A stretch of DNA of 64,000 bases from Pseudomonas sp. FP2196 (lineage in GTDB: Bacteria; Pseudomonadota; Gammaproteobacteria; Pseudomonadales; Pseudomonadaceae). The position numbers were made by a program, and so were the translations under genes. The notes beneath the pieces are model-generated. The model made no database searches. It was not told the origin of the DNA and saw nothing but the letters and a program-made list of their open reading frames with translations. The stretch covers positions 4,267,501 through 4,331,500 of the forward strand of contig NZ_CP117445.1 of NCBI RefSeq assembly GCF_030687715.1. The letters are read 5' to 3'. The first letter of the stretch is position 1. Each line of letters starts with the position of its first letter. Of this stretch, positions 45,459 through 54,956 are shown one piece after another.

Positions 45459-46729
45459 GCCTGCCATCGCTTGAACAACACGCTGGCATTCACCCCACCA
45501 AAGCCAAAGCCGTTGGACAATGCATATTCGATCGGCATTGATCGGGCCTGGCCATGGACGATGTCCACGCCTTCACTGGCAGGATCGGGGTTGTCGAAGT
45601 TGAGCGTCGGCGGTACCACCTGATCACGTATCGCCAACAGCGTGAAGATCGCTTCGAGCCCACCGGCAGCGCCGAGCAGATGACCGGTAGCGGATTTGGT
45701 CGAGGTCACGGCGATTTTGTTCTGCGAGCCGAACACACTTTTGATTGCTGCCAGCTCACCAAGATCACCCACCGGTGTGGAAGTGGCGTGTGCGTTCAGA
45801 TGCTGCACCTGATCCGGCGTGATATCGGCCTGAACCAAAGCCAACTCCATTGCACGCCGTGCACCACTGCCGTCTTCAGGCCCGGCAGTCAGATGATAGG
45901 CGTCGGCGGTGGTGCCGTAACCAACCAATTCTGCCAAGGGTTTCGCACCGCGTGCCAAAGCGTGTTCCAGCGACTCAATCACCAGCAGGCCCGCCCCTTC
46001 GCCCATGACAAAGCCGTCACGACCGCTGTCGAATGGACGTGAGGCGCGCTCCGGGGTGTCGTTATAGCCGCTGGACAGCGCTCGTGCCGCGGCGAAACCC
46101 GCCAGACTGACCCGGTCAATCGCAGCTTCCGCCCCACCGCACACCGCGATATCCGCTTCACCGGCCCGAATCATTCGCGCAGCGTCTCCAATTGCCTGCA
46201 CCCCGGCGGCGCAGGCAGTTACCGGCGCGCCCAATGGACCTTTGAGACCGTGCTGAATCGACACGTGGCCGGCCGCCAGATTGACCAGAAAGGATGGAAT
46301 GGTAAAGGGCGACAGTCGTCGTGGGCCGCGACTGTCAGTCGTGCGAACGGCGTCGGCTATGGCACCAAAGCCGCCGACACCGGAACCGATGATCGTCGCG
46401 GTGCGTTCCTGATCTCTACCCTCTTTTGGATGCCAACCGGCTTGCTCCAGCGCCTGTCGGGCCGCCTCCATGGCAAACATGATGAAGCGGTCCATCTTCT
46501 TCTGTTCTTTAGGCGGCGTGGCACGGTCAGGATCGAACCCCGCCTCGGCATCCTCTTCCAGGGTTGGCACCGCACCACCGATTTTCGCAGGCAAATCAGC
46601 GACCACCGCATCCGGCAGGCTGCGCAATCCCGAACGCCCGGCCAGCAAACGCTGCCAAACGACTTCGACGCCGCTGCCCAAAGGTGATACCAGGCCCATG
46701 CCCGTGACGACTACTCGACGCTGATCCAT
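45455..46729 (-). CDS. beta-ketoacyl-ACP synthase II-like (FabF paralogue)
   Basis: The 424-residue condensing enzyme has the Cys-His-His triad: VTACAAGVQA, NAHATSTPVGD and TKSATGHLLGAAG. It extends acyl-ACP with malonyl-ACP. It is not in a fab cluster: no ACP or acyltransferase gene is adjacent, only an SDR oxidoreductase, so it may serve a special lipid or act as a stand-alone FabF copy. Start 46729 (MDQRRVVVTG) is by family start. It follows the SDR gene by 32 bp in the same direction. Confidence 0.9.
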   Translation of the reverse strand: MDQRRVVVTGMGLVSPLGSGVEVVWQRLLAGRSGLRSLPDAVVADLPAKIGGAVPTLEEDAEAGFDPDRATPPKEQKKMDRFIMFAMEAARQALEQAGWHPKEGRDQERTATIIGSGVGGFGAIADAVRTTDSRGPRRLSPFTIPSFLVNLAAGHVSIQHGLKGPLGAPVTACAAGVQAIGDAARMIRAGEADIAVCGGAEAAIDRVSLAGFAAARALSSGYNDTPERASRPFDSGRDGFVMGEGAGLLVIESLEHALARGAKPLAELVGYGTTADAYHLTAGPEDGSGARRAMELALVQADITPDQVQHLNAHATSTPVGDLGELAAIKSVFGSQNKIAVTSTKSATGHLLGAAGGLEAIFTLLAIRDQVVPPTLNFDNPDPASEGVDIVHGQARSMPIEYALSNGFGFGGVNASVLFKRWQA

Positions 46730-46761
46730 ACCGCGTATACCTCTCACCGATTCAGAAGAAC

Positions 46762-47556
46762 TTATTTGTAACGACTGGCAGCCGAACTGCGCGACAGATT
46801 CGGTGCCATCACGTGACGCGCGGCGACAAAAGCATGCCACTCGCCTGCATCCGGCAAAGACGGGATGGTAATGAGTTCACCTTGATCCAGACCGGCCAGC
46901 GCTGCATCCACCATCTCGCCGGCCTCCATCACCATTTCCGCAGGAATACCGCTGGCGTCGATCCCGGAGCGCTCCCAGATTTCCGTGCGGGTCACGCCGG
47001 GCAACACCGCTTGCACCTTGACCCCGGTGCCGTCGAGTTCGGCATTCAGCGATTGGGTAAGGCTCAACACGTAAGCTTTGCTGGCGCTGTAAGTGGCATT
47101 GAAGCGCTCAGGAAACAGCGCAACAACCGAGGCAATGTTGATGATCGTGCCATGACCCGCCTTGGCGAAACTCGCCGCAGCGGCCGATGCCAGTCGGGTG
47201 ACCGTAGTGACATTGAGCTGGATCAGACGCTCCAGATTCTCCAGATCGGCGTTGGCCAACAGACCATCAGCCGCAACACCTGCGTTGTTGACCAACAGGC
47301 TGATGCTCGAATCACTGCGCAGACGCTGCTCCAGCTTGAGTACGTCATCCTTTTTCGTCAGATCCGCCTTCATCACTTCCACCTGAACGCCATGAGCCTC
47401 GCGCAACTGGCTCGCGGCATTTTCCAGGCGCTCCAGATCACGGGCGACCAACAACAAATCGAACCCACGCGCTGCCAACCGCTCAGCGTAAATCGCACCG
47501 ATACCGGACGATGCACCCGTGACAAGAGCCGTACCTTGGGCTGCAACAGAATTCAT
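46762..47556 (-). CDS. short-chain dehydrogenase/reductase
   Basis: The 264-residue SDR has the cofactor motif TGASSGIG, the NNAG strand and the catalytic Ser-Tyr-Lys triad (VASV... YSASK), with an Arg in VARDLERL suggesting NADP. The substrate is unknown. It begins the SDR-ketosynthase pair, suggesting a reductive step on a beta-ketoacyl product. TATAAT lies at 47628-47623 on the minus strand, with a palindrome next to it. Confidence 0.87.
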   Translation of the reverse strand: MNSVAAQGTALVTGASSGIGAIYAERLAARGFDLLLVARDLERLENAASQLREAHGVQVEVMKADLTKKDDVLKLEQRLRSDSSISLLVNNAGVAADGLLANADLENLERLIQLNVTTVTRLASAAAASFAKAGHGTIINIASVVALFPERFNATYSASKAYVLSLTQSLNAELDGTGVKVQAVLPGVTRTEIWERSGIDASGIPAEMVMEAGEMVDAALAGLDQGELITIPSLPDAGEWHAFVAARHVMAPNLSRSSAASRYK

Positions 47557-47622
47557 GACCGTACTCCTGAAATGCTTGAGGGATCGCCTCTGAATCCTTT
47601 TGATGCAGAGCGCGTGGGAATT

Positions 47623-47636
47623 ATTATAGGCATAAT
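47623..47636 (-). promoter_or_regulatory. candidate TetR operator overlapping -10 of SDR gene
   Basis: ATTATAGGCATAAT is a 5-bp inverted repeat with a 4-bp centre. On the minus strand its right half contains TATAAT, a consensus -10 about 65 bases before the SDR start, so a bound repressor would block the promoter. Confidence 0.4.
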
Positions 47637-47715
47637 CTTACAGCAATATGATAGACGTAATTTTTAATTGTCAGACGAGCGTGCTCTTGGTTTCCCCAGG
47701 CAAACGCGTTACCCG

Positions 47716-47747
47716 AAAAACAAAAAGGCCGGTCAATGACCGGCCCC
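47716..47747 (-). terminator. intrinsic terminator of comEA-like gene
   Basis: Stem GGCCGGTC / GACCGGCC (47728-47744, loop AAT... ) followed on the minus strand by TTTTTGTTTTT. Confidence 0.85.
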
Positions 47748-47766
47748 TTGGCGTTGAACAATCAGC

Positions 47767-48102
47767 TTAGTTCACTTCCAGCTTATCGCGATTGCGATCC
47801 AGGATCGCCTTGCCGATCCCCTTCACTTCCAGCAACTCATCGACCGAGGAGAACGGCCCGTTTGTTTCTCGATACGTAACAATCGCCTTGGCCTTGGCCT
47901 CACCTACACCTGACAGTTCTTTTTGCAGCGTCGCCGAGTCGGCTTCATTGAGATTGATTTTCGCAGTTTGGGAAGATACTGCAGCGTCCATCACGATCGG
48001 TGCCTTAACGGGCTCCGACGGCGCGACGGGCGCTGCAATCGCAGCAATCGAGGCACTGGTGAGGAAGGCAAAAACCAAGGAGTAGAAGTAACCGGTACGC
48101 AT
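47767..48102 (-). CDS. ComEA-like helix-hairpin-helix DNA-binding protein
   Basis: A 111-residue precursor: signal peptide (ASIAAIAAP), linker, then two helix-hairpin-helix motifs (LNEADSATLQKELSGVGEAK, SSVDELLEVKGIGKAILDRN) as in periplasmic ComEA, which pulls DNA in during natural transformation. Many non-competent pseudomonads also have it, so competence is not implied. Start 48102 follows GGAG by nine bases. It sits next to wbpM at the edge of the O-antigen locus, a common Pseudomonas order. Confidence 0.9.
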   Translation of the reverse strand: MRTGYFYSLVFAFLTSASIAAIAAPVAPSEPVKAPIVMDAAVSSQTAKINLNEADSATLQKELSGVGEAKAKAIVTYRETNGPFSSVDELLEVKGIGKAILDRNRDKLEVN

Positions 48103-48212
48103 AAGTGACGCTCCATCATCATTTGAGAAAGCAGCTTTTCCGAAGCTGCTCCTCAAAAGTAGGTGATGGTTGGCGCATGTCAAAAATGTGTGCGTTACAG
48201 AATGTGAAACAA

Positions 48213-50207
48213 TCAGGGCTCGATGCGGCGTTCCTGGTAGATCCAGTCGACGATCTCGCCGTCGGGGGTGTAGCCGCTGACGGTTTCGCGTAATAGCTGG
48301 CGAACGCGCGAGTAATCATCCTCATCAACCGCCGCCAGCAAATTGGTTAGCCTAACCTTCAACACTTCCCAAGGTAGATGATCCTCATTGGCCATCATGA
48401 TCATCGGATGCGGAGTGGCCGCAACGTTTTCGCCGATCAGTAACTCCTCGTAGAGCTTTTCACCTGGACGCAATCCGGTGAACTCGATGGATATGTCCCC
48501 CTGTGGATTGCGTTCAGAGCGAATGCTCAATCCCGAAAGGTGGATCATTTTTTCCGCCAGCTCGACAATCTTGACTGGCTCTCCCATATCCAGCACGAAC
48601 ACATCACCGCCCTGCCCCATTGATCCAGCCTGAATCACCAACTGTGCCGCCTCGGGGATGGTCATAAAGTAGCGAGTGATCTTCGGATGGGTAACAGTCA
48701 GCGGCCCCCCGGACTTGATCTGGCTGTGGAACAACGGAATCACCGAACCGGAAGAACCCAGCACATTGCCGAAACGCACCATCGTGAAGCGGGTTTTGTT
48801 GACACGAGAAATGTTGGAACTGTCGCCAAACAATACCGGCGCAATCTCACGGCTGAGAGCCTGAAGGGTCAACTCGGCCAAACGCTTAGTACTGCCCATG
48901 ACGTTAGTCGGACGCACGGCCTTGTCAGTAGAAATCAATACGAAGTTCGATACGCCAGACTGCAGTGCCGCCTGTGCGGTGTTGAGGGTGCCGATAACGT
49001 TATTCAGAACACCTTCAGCGATATTGTGCTCAACCATCGGTACATGTTTATAAGCTGCAGCATGGTAAACCGTATCGACCTTCCACGTTTTCATCACGTC
49101 GAGCAGCTTGTCCTTATGACGGATCGAACCGAGGATCGGCAGCAGCTTGACGGGTACCGACTCGCGACAGCCACGCTGCTCCAGTTCCGAAAGGATGCTG
49201 TAGAGGTTGAACTCGCTGTGTTCAAACAACAGAAGGGTGGTCGGTTGCAGGGAAAAGATCTGTCGGCACAGTTCAGAGCCAATTGATCCCCCTGCCCCGG
49301 TAACCATGACAATCTTGCCTTTGATACAGCGCTCCAGCAGTTCAGGCTGAGCCGGTACTGCATCGCGTCCCAGCAAGTCGGCAATATCGACTTCCTGAAT
49401 GTCTTCGACCTTCACTCGTCCGCTGGCCAGATCAGTGAAATTGGGAACACTGCGCACGTGTAACGGGAATCCCTCGAGCAGATTGAGGATTTCCCTGCGT
49501 CGAGCACGTGTGGAAGACGGCAGCGCAAGGAGAATTTCCTGCGCACCGGTCATGTCGATCATTTGCTGAATATGCTTGGGCTTGTAGACCTGAAGGCCGG
49601 AAATCGAGCGATCCGAGATACCCGGGTCATCATCTATAAAGGCGACCGGGCGCATTACCCTGCCCATACGCAGTGCCGCAACCAACTGATTACCCGCAAC
49701 ACCTGCCCCATAAATTGCTACTTTGGTCAGCCCGTCGTCACGATTGGTGAACGGCACATGCTGGGCTGCGGTGAACCAGTCCCCCATGAAGTAATGGCGC
49801 ATACACAAACGCAGGCCGCCAATAATCACGAGGCTCAGCCACCAATAATTGAAAATGATTGAGCGCGGTACGACGGCTTCGTGATTGCTGTACCAGTACA
49901 CCACCAGCGCCAGAATCAATGAAGACAAACTGACCGCCTTGATGATCACCACCAGTGCGTCGTTGCCGAAATAGCGCATGACTGCGCGGTACATGCCAAA
50001 CCGGATGAACAGCGGAATGGCCACAATGGGAGCGCAGATGAACAGCCACAAGTGCACTTTGAACGGATTGACCATCTCGTCGATACCCAGGCGGACAATA
50101 AACGCCAGCCACAGCGCAAGCCAGACGAGGCATACGTCAGTCAACACTTGAATCAATCGCTTCTGGCGACGCGGCAATCCCAGCAAAAATTCGCGCATTC
50201 TGTTCAT
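48213..50207 (-). CDS. wbpM: WbpM-like membrane UDP-sugar 4,6-dehydratase
   Basis: This 664-residue protein has four N-terminal membrane helices, a CoA-binding-like Rossmann domain (YGAGVAGNQL) and a C-terminal SDR domain with TGAGGSIGSELC and the altered catalytic site STDKAVRPTNVMGSTKR, where Met replaces the usual Tyr, as in WbpM and FlaA1. WbpM dehydrates UDP-GlcNAc to UDP-4-keto-6-deoxy-GlcNAc on the way to UDP-QuiNAc/FucNAc. The matching WbpL-type initiator is at 57557-58573. Start 50207 (MNRMREFLLGLP) is by family; 50198 is an alternative. Confidence 0.93.
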   Translation of the reverse strand: MNRMREFLLGLPRRQKRLIQVLTDVCLVWLALWLAFIVRLGIDEMVNPFKVHLWLFICAPIVAIPLFIRFGMYRAVMRYFGNDALVVIIKAVSLSSLILALVVYWYSNHEAVVPRSIIFNYWWLSLVIIGGLRLCMRHYFMGDWFTAAQHVPFTNRDDGLTKVAIYGAGVAGNQLVAALRMGRVMRPVAFIDDDPGISDRSISGLQVYKPKHIQQMIDMTGAQEILLALPSSTRARRREILNLLEGFPLHVRSVPNFTDLASGRVKVEDIQEVDIADLLGRDAVPAQPELLERCIKGKIVMVTGAGGSIGSELCRQIFSLQPTTLLLFEHSEFNLYSILSELEQRGCRESVPVKLLPILGSIRHKDKLLDVMKTWKVDTVYHAAAYKHVPMVEHNIAEGVLNNVIGTLNTAQAALQSGVSNFVLISTDKAVRPTNVMGSTKRLAELTLQALSREIAPVLFGDSSNISRVNKTRFTMVRFGNVLGSSGSVIPLFHSQIKSGGPLTVTHPKITRYFMTIPEAAQLVIQAGSMGQGGDVFVLDMGEPVKIVELAEKMIHLSGLSIRSERNPQGDISIEFTGLRPGEKLYEELLIGENVAATPHPMIMMANEDHLPWEVLKVRLTNLLAAVDEDDYSRVRQLLRETVSGYTPDGEIVDWIYQERRIEP

Positions 50208-50563
50208 ACTCCCCTGTACCAATCTGGCCTGCTCCCTATGGTTGAATCGGCGGTTGACATTGTACGGAGATGGGGACACTCGTTACAGAAAAAAGAATAG
50301 GTCGGTCAACGTGTTTGCCAACCTATGTACTCGATTTCAATTACTCAGACCACATCAGCTACTTTTCCGTTCAGCGGAAGAAATTCTATCGACTGTACCT
50401 GGCGTGCTACTGCGACAGGCCTTGACGAGCGAGTATACTCCCGGGCGCCTCTGCGGCCCGCTTCAGGGCTGCGCGAGACATCGGCAGTTACACAACCTGA
50501 GCGTCGTATCTTACGCGCCCGGGAAATTAACAATCAGAAAGTATAGGGAAGCGAGCACATTTT
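50208..50563. other. 356-bp divergent region between wbpM and the glycosyltransferase block
   Basis: It should hold the promoters for both blocks. TATACT lies near 50436 after GAGCGAG, and a GC-rich inverted block CCCGGGCGCC / GCGCCCGGG follows within the leader. No ops/JUMPstart element was found. The stretch is more AT-rich than the core genome toward its right end. Nothing else is seen. Confidence 0.45.
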
Positions 50564-52708
50564 ATGCACAACGGGTTCAGGATAAATATAAAGACGCTTG
50601 CAAAATGGACAGCGCTGGTCGTCATCCTGACGTTGGCATTATCCTGGTTACTTCTGAAAAGTCCGATATTGACGCCGAAGCTAAAAATCGAAACCCTTGA
50701 ATTCCCTGCTGAAAAGTCACAATTATTCTACAAACGACTCTCCCCCTATACCGAGCAAAACTCTTCCTATACAAAACTGGATGGGTCCCGCACTGCATTT
50801 CAGTTCAGCCTGCCAGTGTATGACGATGACCTGCGCTGGGACCCACTCGAAAAAGCGGGGGACTTCTATCTGACATCGGTGAGTATTAACTTGCTCGTCT
50901 ACCGCTCAGTGATCCCGATGGAGAATGTGACCCCCTCTTTTCAGCTACAAAAAGGCATTCGCAACAACCGAACTTTCTTTATTGCGCCGGCTGGATCAAC
51001 AGACCCACAGATCAACATTCACATAGACAGTGCACATCTGGACAAAGTAAGAGTGGGTATGGCTTTTACCTTGGGTGCATTGATTGCACTGGCTATCGTC
51101 ATATGGATCAACTGGCACACGGCTATTCTTGAATATTTACAACGGGAAAGTGGCTGGATCGCACGCTTGAAAGGCGTGCTGAAGAGAGACGGTTTCTCGC
51201 CAACAGAGTTTTCAGCACTGCTGGGCGTCGGAATTCTTCTTAACCTGATTCCCATGAGCAGTTTCTTCTTGTCGGTGGACGACGAGGTCGGGGCTTTTCG
51301 CACGGATCCTTCAGTCTGGATCTCGGACGGGCGGTGGACTGCATTTCTGGTAGAGAAATTCATCTTCCCATTACCGGTTCTACCTTTTGCTCCGAACCTG
51401 TTCTTCTATATCTGTCTCGCCGCGTCATATATGGTTATATTACGTGCTCACAGCCTGAAATTCAGTTGGATTACGACGTTAGCTTACTGTGCATTTGTCG
51501 CACATCCAATCTGGTGGTTTATTGGAGAGTTTTACTCAAACCTGCCTTCCACCGGGTTTGGAGTAATGTGTCTGTCTATCGCTGTATACATCACCTCACG
51601 TCTAAACCTTAGCGCTCGAATAAATCGGGGCCAGATACTTCAATTCACCAGCGCCGGCTTTTTTCTCTCACTGGCTATTGGCGCCTATCAGTCGCTGGCA
51701 ATGTTTTATTTAGTGGTCGCTATCGGCAGTATCATATTCGCCGCCAGAGACACGGCAGACGACCAACCAACGGCTTTGTTAACGCTAGTTAAAAAATTAG
51801 CTGCATTGGCAGCCGTATTTCTGAGCGGTTTGATTTTGTATGCGATTTTTAACAAGGTCGCAAAATATTTTTACCCGGTAAATTACGGCTACCTGGACAG
51901 TTTCCTCAAAATAGATGAACTGCTTGCAAATCCACTGCTGATCACAAAGCTGACCGTCAATGAGATGTTCAAGATCTATACGGGAGCGGTGCAAAGCTTC
52001 GGCGTCAGTTTCTTCATTTCCGCAGTGATCCTCGGTATTGCCACAATACTCCTTGTTACGCAAAAAACGCTGATTGCCTCCGCTCGCATGTTGCTGCTTA
52101 TCGGCGCCTTGCTACTGTCGCCGTTCCTGCTGCATTTTGTTACCGGGGGGGCCTTTCTCCCAATGCGTTCCATGCTGGCCGTGTCGTTCATCACTTGGCT
52201 CAGCGTCATGGTCATTCTTGAAAAACGCGGCTCTTTACAGGTTTTGGGCCTGATTCTGACTTCAGTACTGATTTTCCAGATGGTAACGATCAACAGCCAG
52301 TACGCTGCCAGCACGATACTGGCGACGACCCATGACCGCCTTACGGCAGAAGCCATCTATGCCCGGATAGCAGAGGTCGACCCTCATTTCGATCGAGAAT
52401 CCAGGGCACCGGTTGATGTATATGGAAAGTTTTCCTTCAATAGCCGCTATCCGTCCCCTGACTCTTCGACGATGAGCGCTTCCTTCTTCGACTGGGATGA
52501 AGGCAACGCCAACCGGATGCTCAAATACATGCAACTGGTCGGTTTCAGCAATGTCTTCGCGCTCCATCCTAAGATACGTACAGAACTGACCCCCAAGTTC
52601 AAGGATATGCCGGTCTGGCCAGCGCCCGGTTCTGTTCGACTGGATAACGGTGTCTACCTAATAAAGCTGTCAGAAAAACCCGACCCCACCCATGCAAAGT
52701 ATCAATGA
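50564..52708 (+). CDS. GtrII-like membrane glucosyltransferase
   Basis: A 714-residue GT-C-type protein of the glucosyltransferase-II (GtrII) group. TM1 (about 13-32), a large periplasmic stretch to about 160, then ten or more helices. The loop after TM3 has VDDEVGAFRTDPSVWISDGRW, carrying the acidic pair thought to be catalytic. GtrII proteins transfer a sugar from undecaprenyl-phosphate to O-antigen in the periplasm. The gene is AT-richer than the core, suggesting transfer from elsewhere. A GtrB-like and a GtrA-like gene lie downstream in the same block, after sugar genes. Confidence 0.8.
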   Translation: MHNGFRINIKTLAKWTALVVILTLALSWLLLKSPILTPKLKIETLEFPAEKSQLFYKRLSPYTEQNSSYTKLDGSRTAFQFSLPVYDDDLRWDPLEKAGDFYLTSVSINLLVYRSVIPMENVTPSFQLQKGIRNNRTFFIAPAGSTDPQINIHIDSAHLDKVRVGMAFTLGALIALAIVIWINWHTAILEYLQRESGWIARLKGVLKRDGFSPTEFSALLGVGILLNLIPMSSFFLSVDDEVGAFRTDPSVWISDGRWTAFLVEKFIFPLPVLPFAPNLFFYICLAASYMVILRAHSLKFSWITTLAYCAFVAHPIWWFIGEFYSNLPSTGFGVMCLSIAVYITSRLNLSARINRGQILQFTSAGFFLSLAIGAYQSLAMFYLVVAIGSIIFAARDTADDQPTALLTLVKKLAALAAVFLSGLILYAIFNKVAKYFYPVNYGYLDSFLKIDELLANPLLITKLTVNEMFKIYTGAVQSFGVSFFISAVILGIATILLVTQKTLIASARMLLLIGALLLSPFLLHFVTGGAFLPMRSMLAVSFITWLSVMVILEKRGSLQVLGLILTSVLIFQMVTINSQYAASTILATTHDRLTAEAIYARIAEVDPHFDRESRAPVDVYGKFSFNSRYPSPDSSTMSASFFDWDEGNANRMLKYMQLVGFSNVFALHPKIRTELTPKFKDMPVWPAPGSVRLDNGVYLIKLSEKPDPTHAKYQ

Positions 52709-52909
52709 AGCGATCAGCGTTACCTGCGAATGGAGCTCCTTCCGAGCTCCAGTTGCCAAACAGATATGCAGCCGAGACGTTGAACAACAGCTATTTTGAT
52801 TCATCGCACATTGCGTACGAACAGGGTGGATTGCCCGACATGGGCGTTAACATCTGTAGTAACATTTCACCGATCATCAAGTGCTCCGCCATATCTTTCT
52901 GGATAAATC
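52709..52909. other. 201-bp gap within the glycosylation block
   Basis: No gene is convincing here: an open frame starts ATGA-coupled at 52705 but runs into the next gene in another frame. A hairpin GGAGCTC-CTTCC-GAGCTCC (52732-52750) has no T-run. The rest is AT-rich. It may contain a promoter for the aminotransferase operon or remnants of a lost gene. Confidence 0.5.
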
Positions 52910-54019
52910 ATGGAAGTGAATCAAACCGTTCCGTTGTTTTCTGCAGCCGCGGCGAACGCAGGCATAGACTTCTCCGAACCCCTAATGCGGGTGGTCAATC
53001 GGCACTGGTACATCATGGGCGAGGAGGTCAAAGCCTTTGAGCGCGAATTTTCCGACTATGTAGGCGTCGAGCATTGCATCTCTGTCGCAAATGGCTCCGA
53101 AGCATTGGAGATCGCTTTGCTTGGGCTTGGAGTAGGCCCGGGTGATCGTGTGATTACTGTGGCCAATGCCGGCTTTTACAGCAGCACGGCCATTCGTGCA
53201 GTGGGCGCCGAACCGGTGTACGTCGATGTCGCCGAGCATTCAATGACCATGTGCCCGGCCTCGCTGGAAAAAGCACTGTCCAAGCCAGCCAAAGTTGTAA
53301 TCGTCACTCACCTTTATGGTCAACTTGCTGAAATCGAAACACTGGCAAAAATGGCAAGAGCGGCGGGTGCAGCGGTGCTGGAAGATTGCGCGCAGTCTCA
53401 TGGTGCAAGATCATCCAGCGGACAGTGTGGCTCCTTCGGTGATCTGGCCTGCTTCAGCTTTTACCCGACGAAGAATCTCGGAGCTCTGGGTGATGGCGGC
53501 GCAATCGTTACGTCCTCCACCGAAATCGCCGAACGCTTGCGTACGCTTCGCCAGTATGGCTGGTCGACCAAGTATCACGTCACCACAGCTCAGGGCCGTA
53601 ACAGCCGCCTCGATGAAATGCAGGCTGCGATTCTTCGCGTGAAATTGCCTCTGCTGGATCAATGGAACGAACAGCGCCGGTATATCGCTCGCCGATACAC
53701 CGAGGGTCTTAAAGGTCTTCCGGTCACCCTTCCAGTCAGCCTGGGCAGCGATTTTGTCGCGCATTTGTTTGTTTTGCGTGTAAAGGACAGAGAGGCCTTC
53801 AGCCTGTATCTGAAAGAGCATGGCGTCAGCACCGATGTTCACTATCCGGTACCTGATCATTGGCAAACGGCTTATAAGCTGACCGAGCAATTCGACTTGC
53901 CAGTTACCGAATCGGCATGCTCGCAACTTGTGTCTTTACCTTGTTTCCCCGGGCTGACGGAATCTCAAGTAGACCGCGTCATTGAAGTGGTCGAAAGTTA
54001 CTTCAAGCAGAGGACTTAA
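52910..54019 (+). CDS. DegT-type dTDP-3-amino-sugar aminotransferase (FdtB/QdtB-like)
   Basis: The 369-residue PLP enzyme has the DegT/DnrJ/EryC1 fold: ANGSEALEIALLGLGVGPGD, LEDCAQSHGA, and the PLP lysine in FSFYPTKNLGALGDGG. The C-terminal region includes RQYGWSTKYHV. Adjacent acetyltransferase/ketoisomerase shows that it likely aminates dTDP-3-keto-6-deoxyhexose at C3. It does not determine the galacto or gluco configuration. The ATG has only a weak ribosome binding site. It is followed one base later by the next gene. Confidence 0.85.
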   Translation: MEVNQTVPLFSAAAANAGIDFSEPLMRVVNRHWYIMGEEVKAFEREFSDYVGVEHCISVANGSEALEIALLGLGVGPGDRVITVANAGFYSSTAIRAVGAEPVYVDVAEHSMTMCPASLEKALSKPAKVVIVTHLYGQLAEIETLAKMARAAGAAVLEDCAQSHGARSSSGQCGSFGDLACFSFYPTKNLGALGDGGAIVTSSTEIAERLRTLRQYGWSTKYHVTTAQGRNSRLDEMQAAILRVKLPLLDQWNEQRRYIARRYTEGLKGLPVTLPVSLGSDFVAHLFVLRVKDREAFSLYLKEHGVSTDVHYPVPDHWQTAYKLTEQFDLPVTESACSQLVSLPCFPGLTESQVDRVIEVVESYFKQRT

Positions 54020-54020
54020 C

Positions 54021-54956
54021 GTGCTCTCGCTCGTCATTCCTGTCTATCGCAACGAAGAATCACTTCCTTCACTGTTGAAGGCTGTCGACAATCTGAATGT
54101 CGAGCTCCAGGGAGCGCTGGAAGTTGTGTTTGTTGTAGATGGAAGCCCGGATCGCTCGTATGAAATTCTGCGCGACAGCCTGCCACTGCAACGTTTCGCA
54201 TCGCAGTTGATTCTACTGTCGAAGAACTTTGGTTCTTTCATGGCGATCAGAACCGGCTTGCAGTATGGCAAGGGTCGGACTTTCGCGGTAATGGCTGCCG
54301 ACCTGCAGGAACCACCTAGCCTGGTCCTGACGATGAATCGCGTCCTGAATACCGAGCCAGTCGATGTTGTCGTGGGCGTGCGCGAAAGCCGTCAGGATCC
54401 TTTCCTGTCGAAGCTGGCGTCGAAAACATTCTGGGGTCTATACAAGCGGTACGTTATTCCGGAAATGCCGGCCGGCGGCGTTGACATGTTCGGCTGCAAT
54501 CTGGAGTTTCGTGACAACTTGCTGAAACTTGAAGAGCGGCATAGCTCATTGATCGCCCAGATTTTCTGGCTCGGCTTCCGTCGTCAGGTTGTTCACTATT
54601 CCCGAGTGGCCCGAGAGCACGGAAAGTCCGCGTGGACGCTGCGTAAGAAAGTCAATTACCTGATGGATAGCGTTTTCTCTTTTACCGACCTGCCGATTCG
54701 ATTATTGATCCGGATCGGCGCAGTAGGTTCGGCGCTTTCTGCACTCTATGGCGTCAGTGTCGTTCTGGCCAAGTTAGGTGGCCTGATCGACGTGCCTGGC
54801 TATGCCATGACGCTGTTTACCATCACGTTGTTGGGCAGCCTCAATCTGCTCGGCCTGGGCGTGATCGGTTCTTACGCTTGGCGCACGTATGAAAACACTA
54901 AAGGCCGCCCTCTGGCTATCCCTATGAAAGTTGCTGAGTTTGGAGCCAACAAATGA
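54021..54956 (+). CDS. GtrB-like polyprenyl-phosphate glycosyltransferase
   Basis: A 311-residue GT2 enzyme (GtrB/DPM1 type): N-terminal GT-A domain with SLVIPVYRNEESL, VFVVDGSPDRSYE and MAADLQEPP, then two C-terminal membrane helices (about 230-290). It would load the activated sugar on undecaprenyl-phosphate at the cytoplasmic face. GTG 54021 is used: AGAGGA is six bases upstream and the family start matches; an upstream ATG at 53982 lies inside the aminotransferase gene. Its end overlaps the next gene by 4 bp (ATGA). Confidence 0.88.
   Translation: MLSLVIPVYRNEESLPSLLKAVDNLNVELQGALEVVFVVDGSPDRSYEILRDSLPLQRFASQLILLSKNFGSFMAIRTGLQYGKGRTFAVMAADLQEPPSLVLTMNRVLNTEPVDVVVGVRESRQDPFLSKLASKTFWGLYKRYVIPEMPAGGVDMFGCNLEFRDNLLKLEERHSSLIAQIFWLGFRRQVVHYSRVAREHGKSAWTLRKKVNYLMDSVFSFTDLPIRLLIRIGAVGSALSALYGVSVVLAKLGGLIDVPGYAMTLFTITLLGSLNLLGLGVIGSYAWRTYENTKGRPLAIPMKVAEFGANK

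Noticed and set aside
50208..50563. JUMPstart/ops element before the polysaccharide block
   Set aside because: The GGCGGTAGCGT core was not found on the plus strand in this interval.
52705..53040. Possible gene starting ATGA-coupled to the GtrII-like gene
   Set aside because: The 111-codon product has no recognisable domain and its last third overlaps the aminotransferase gene in another frame.
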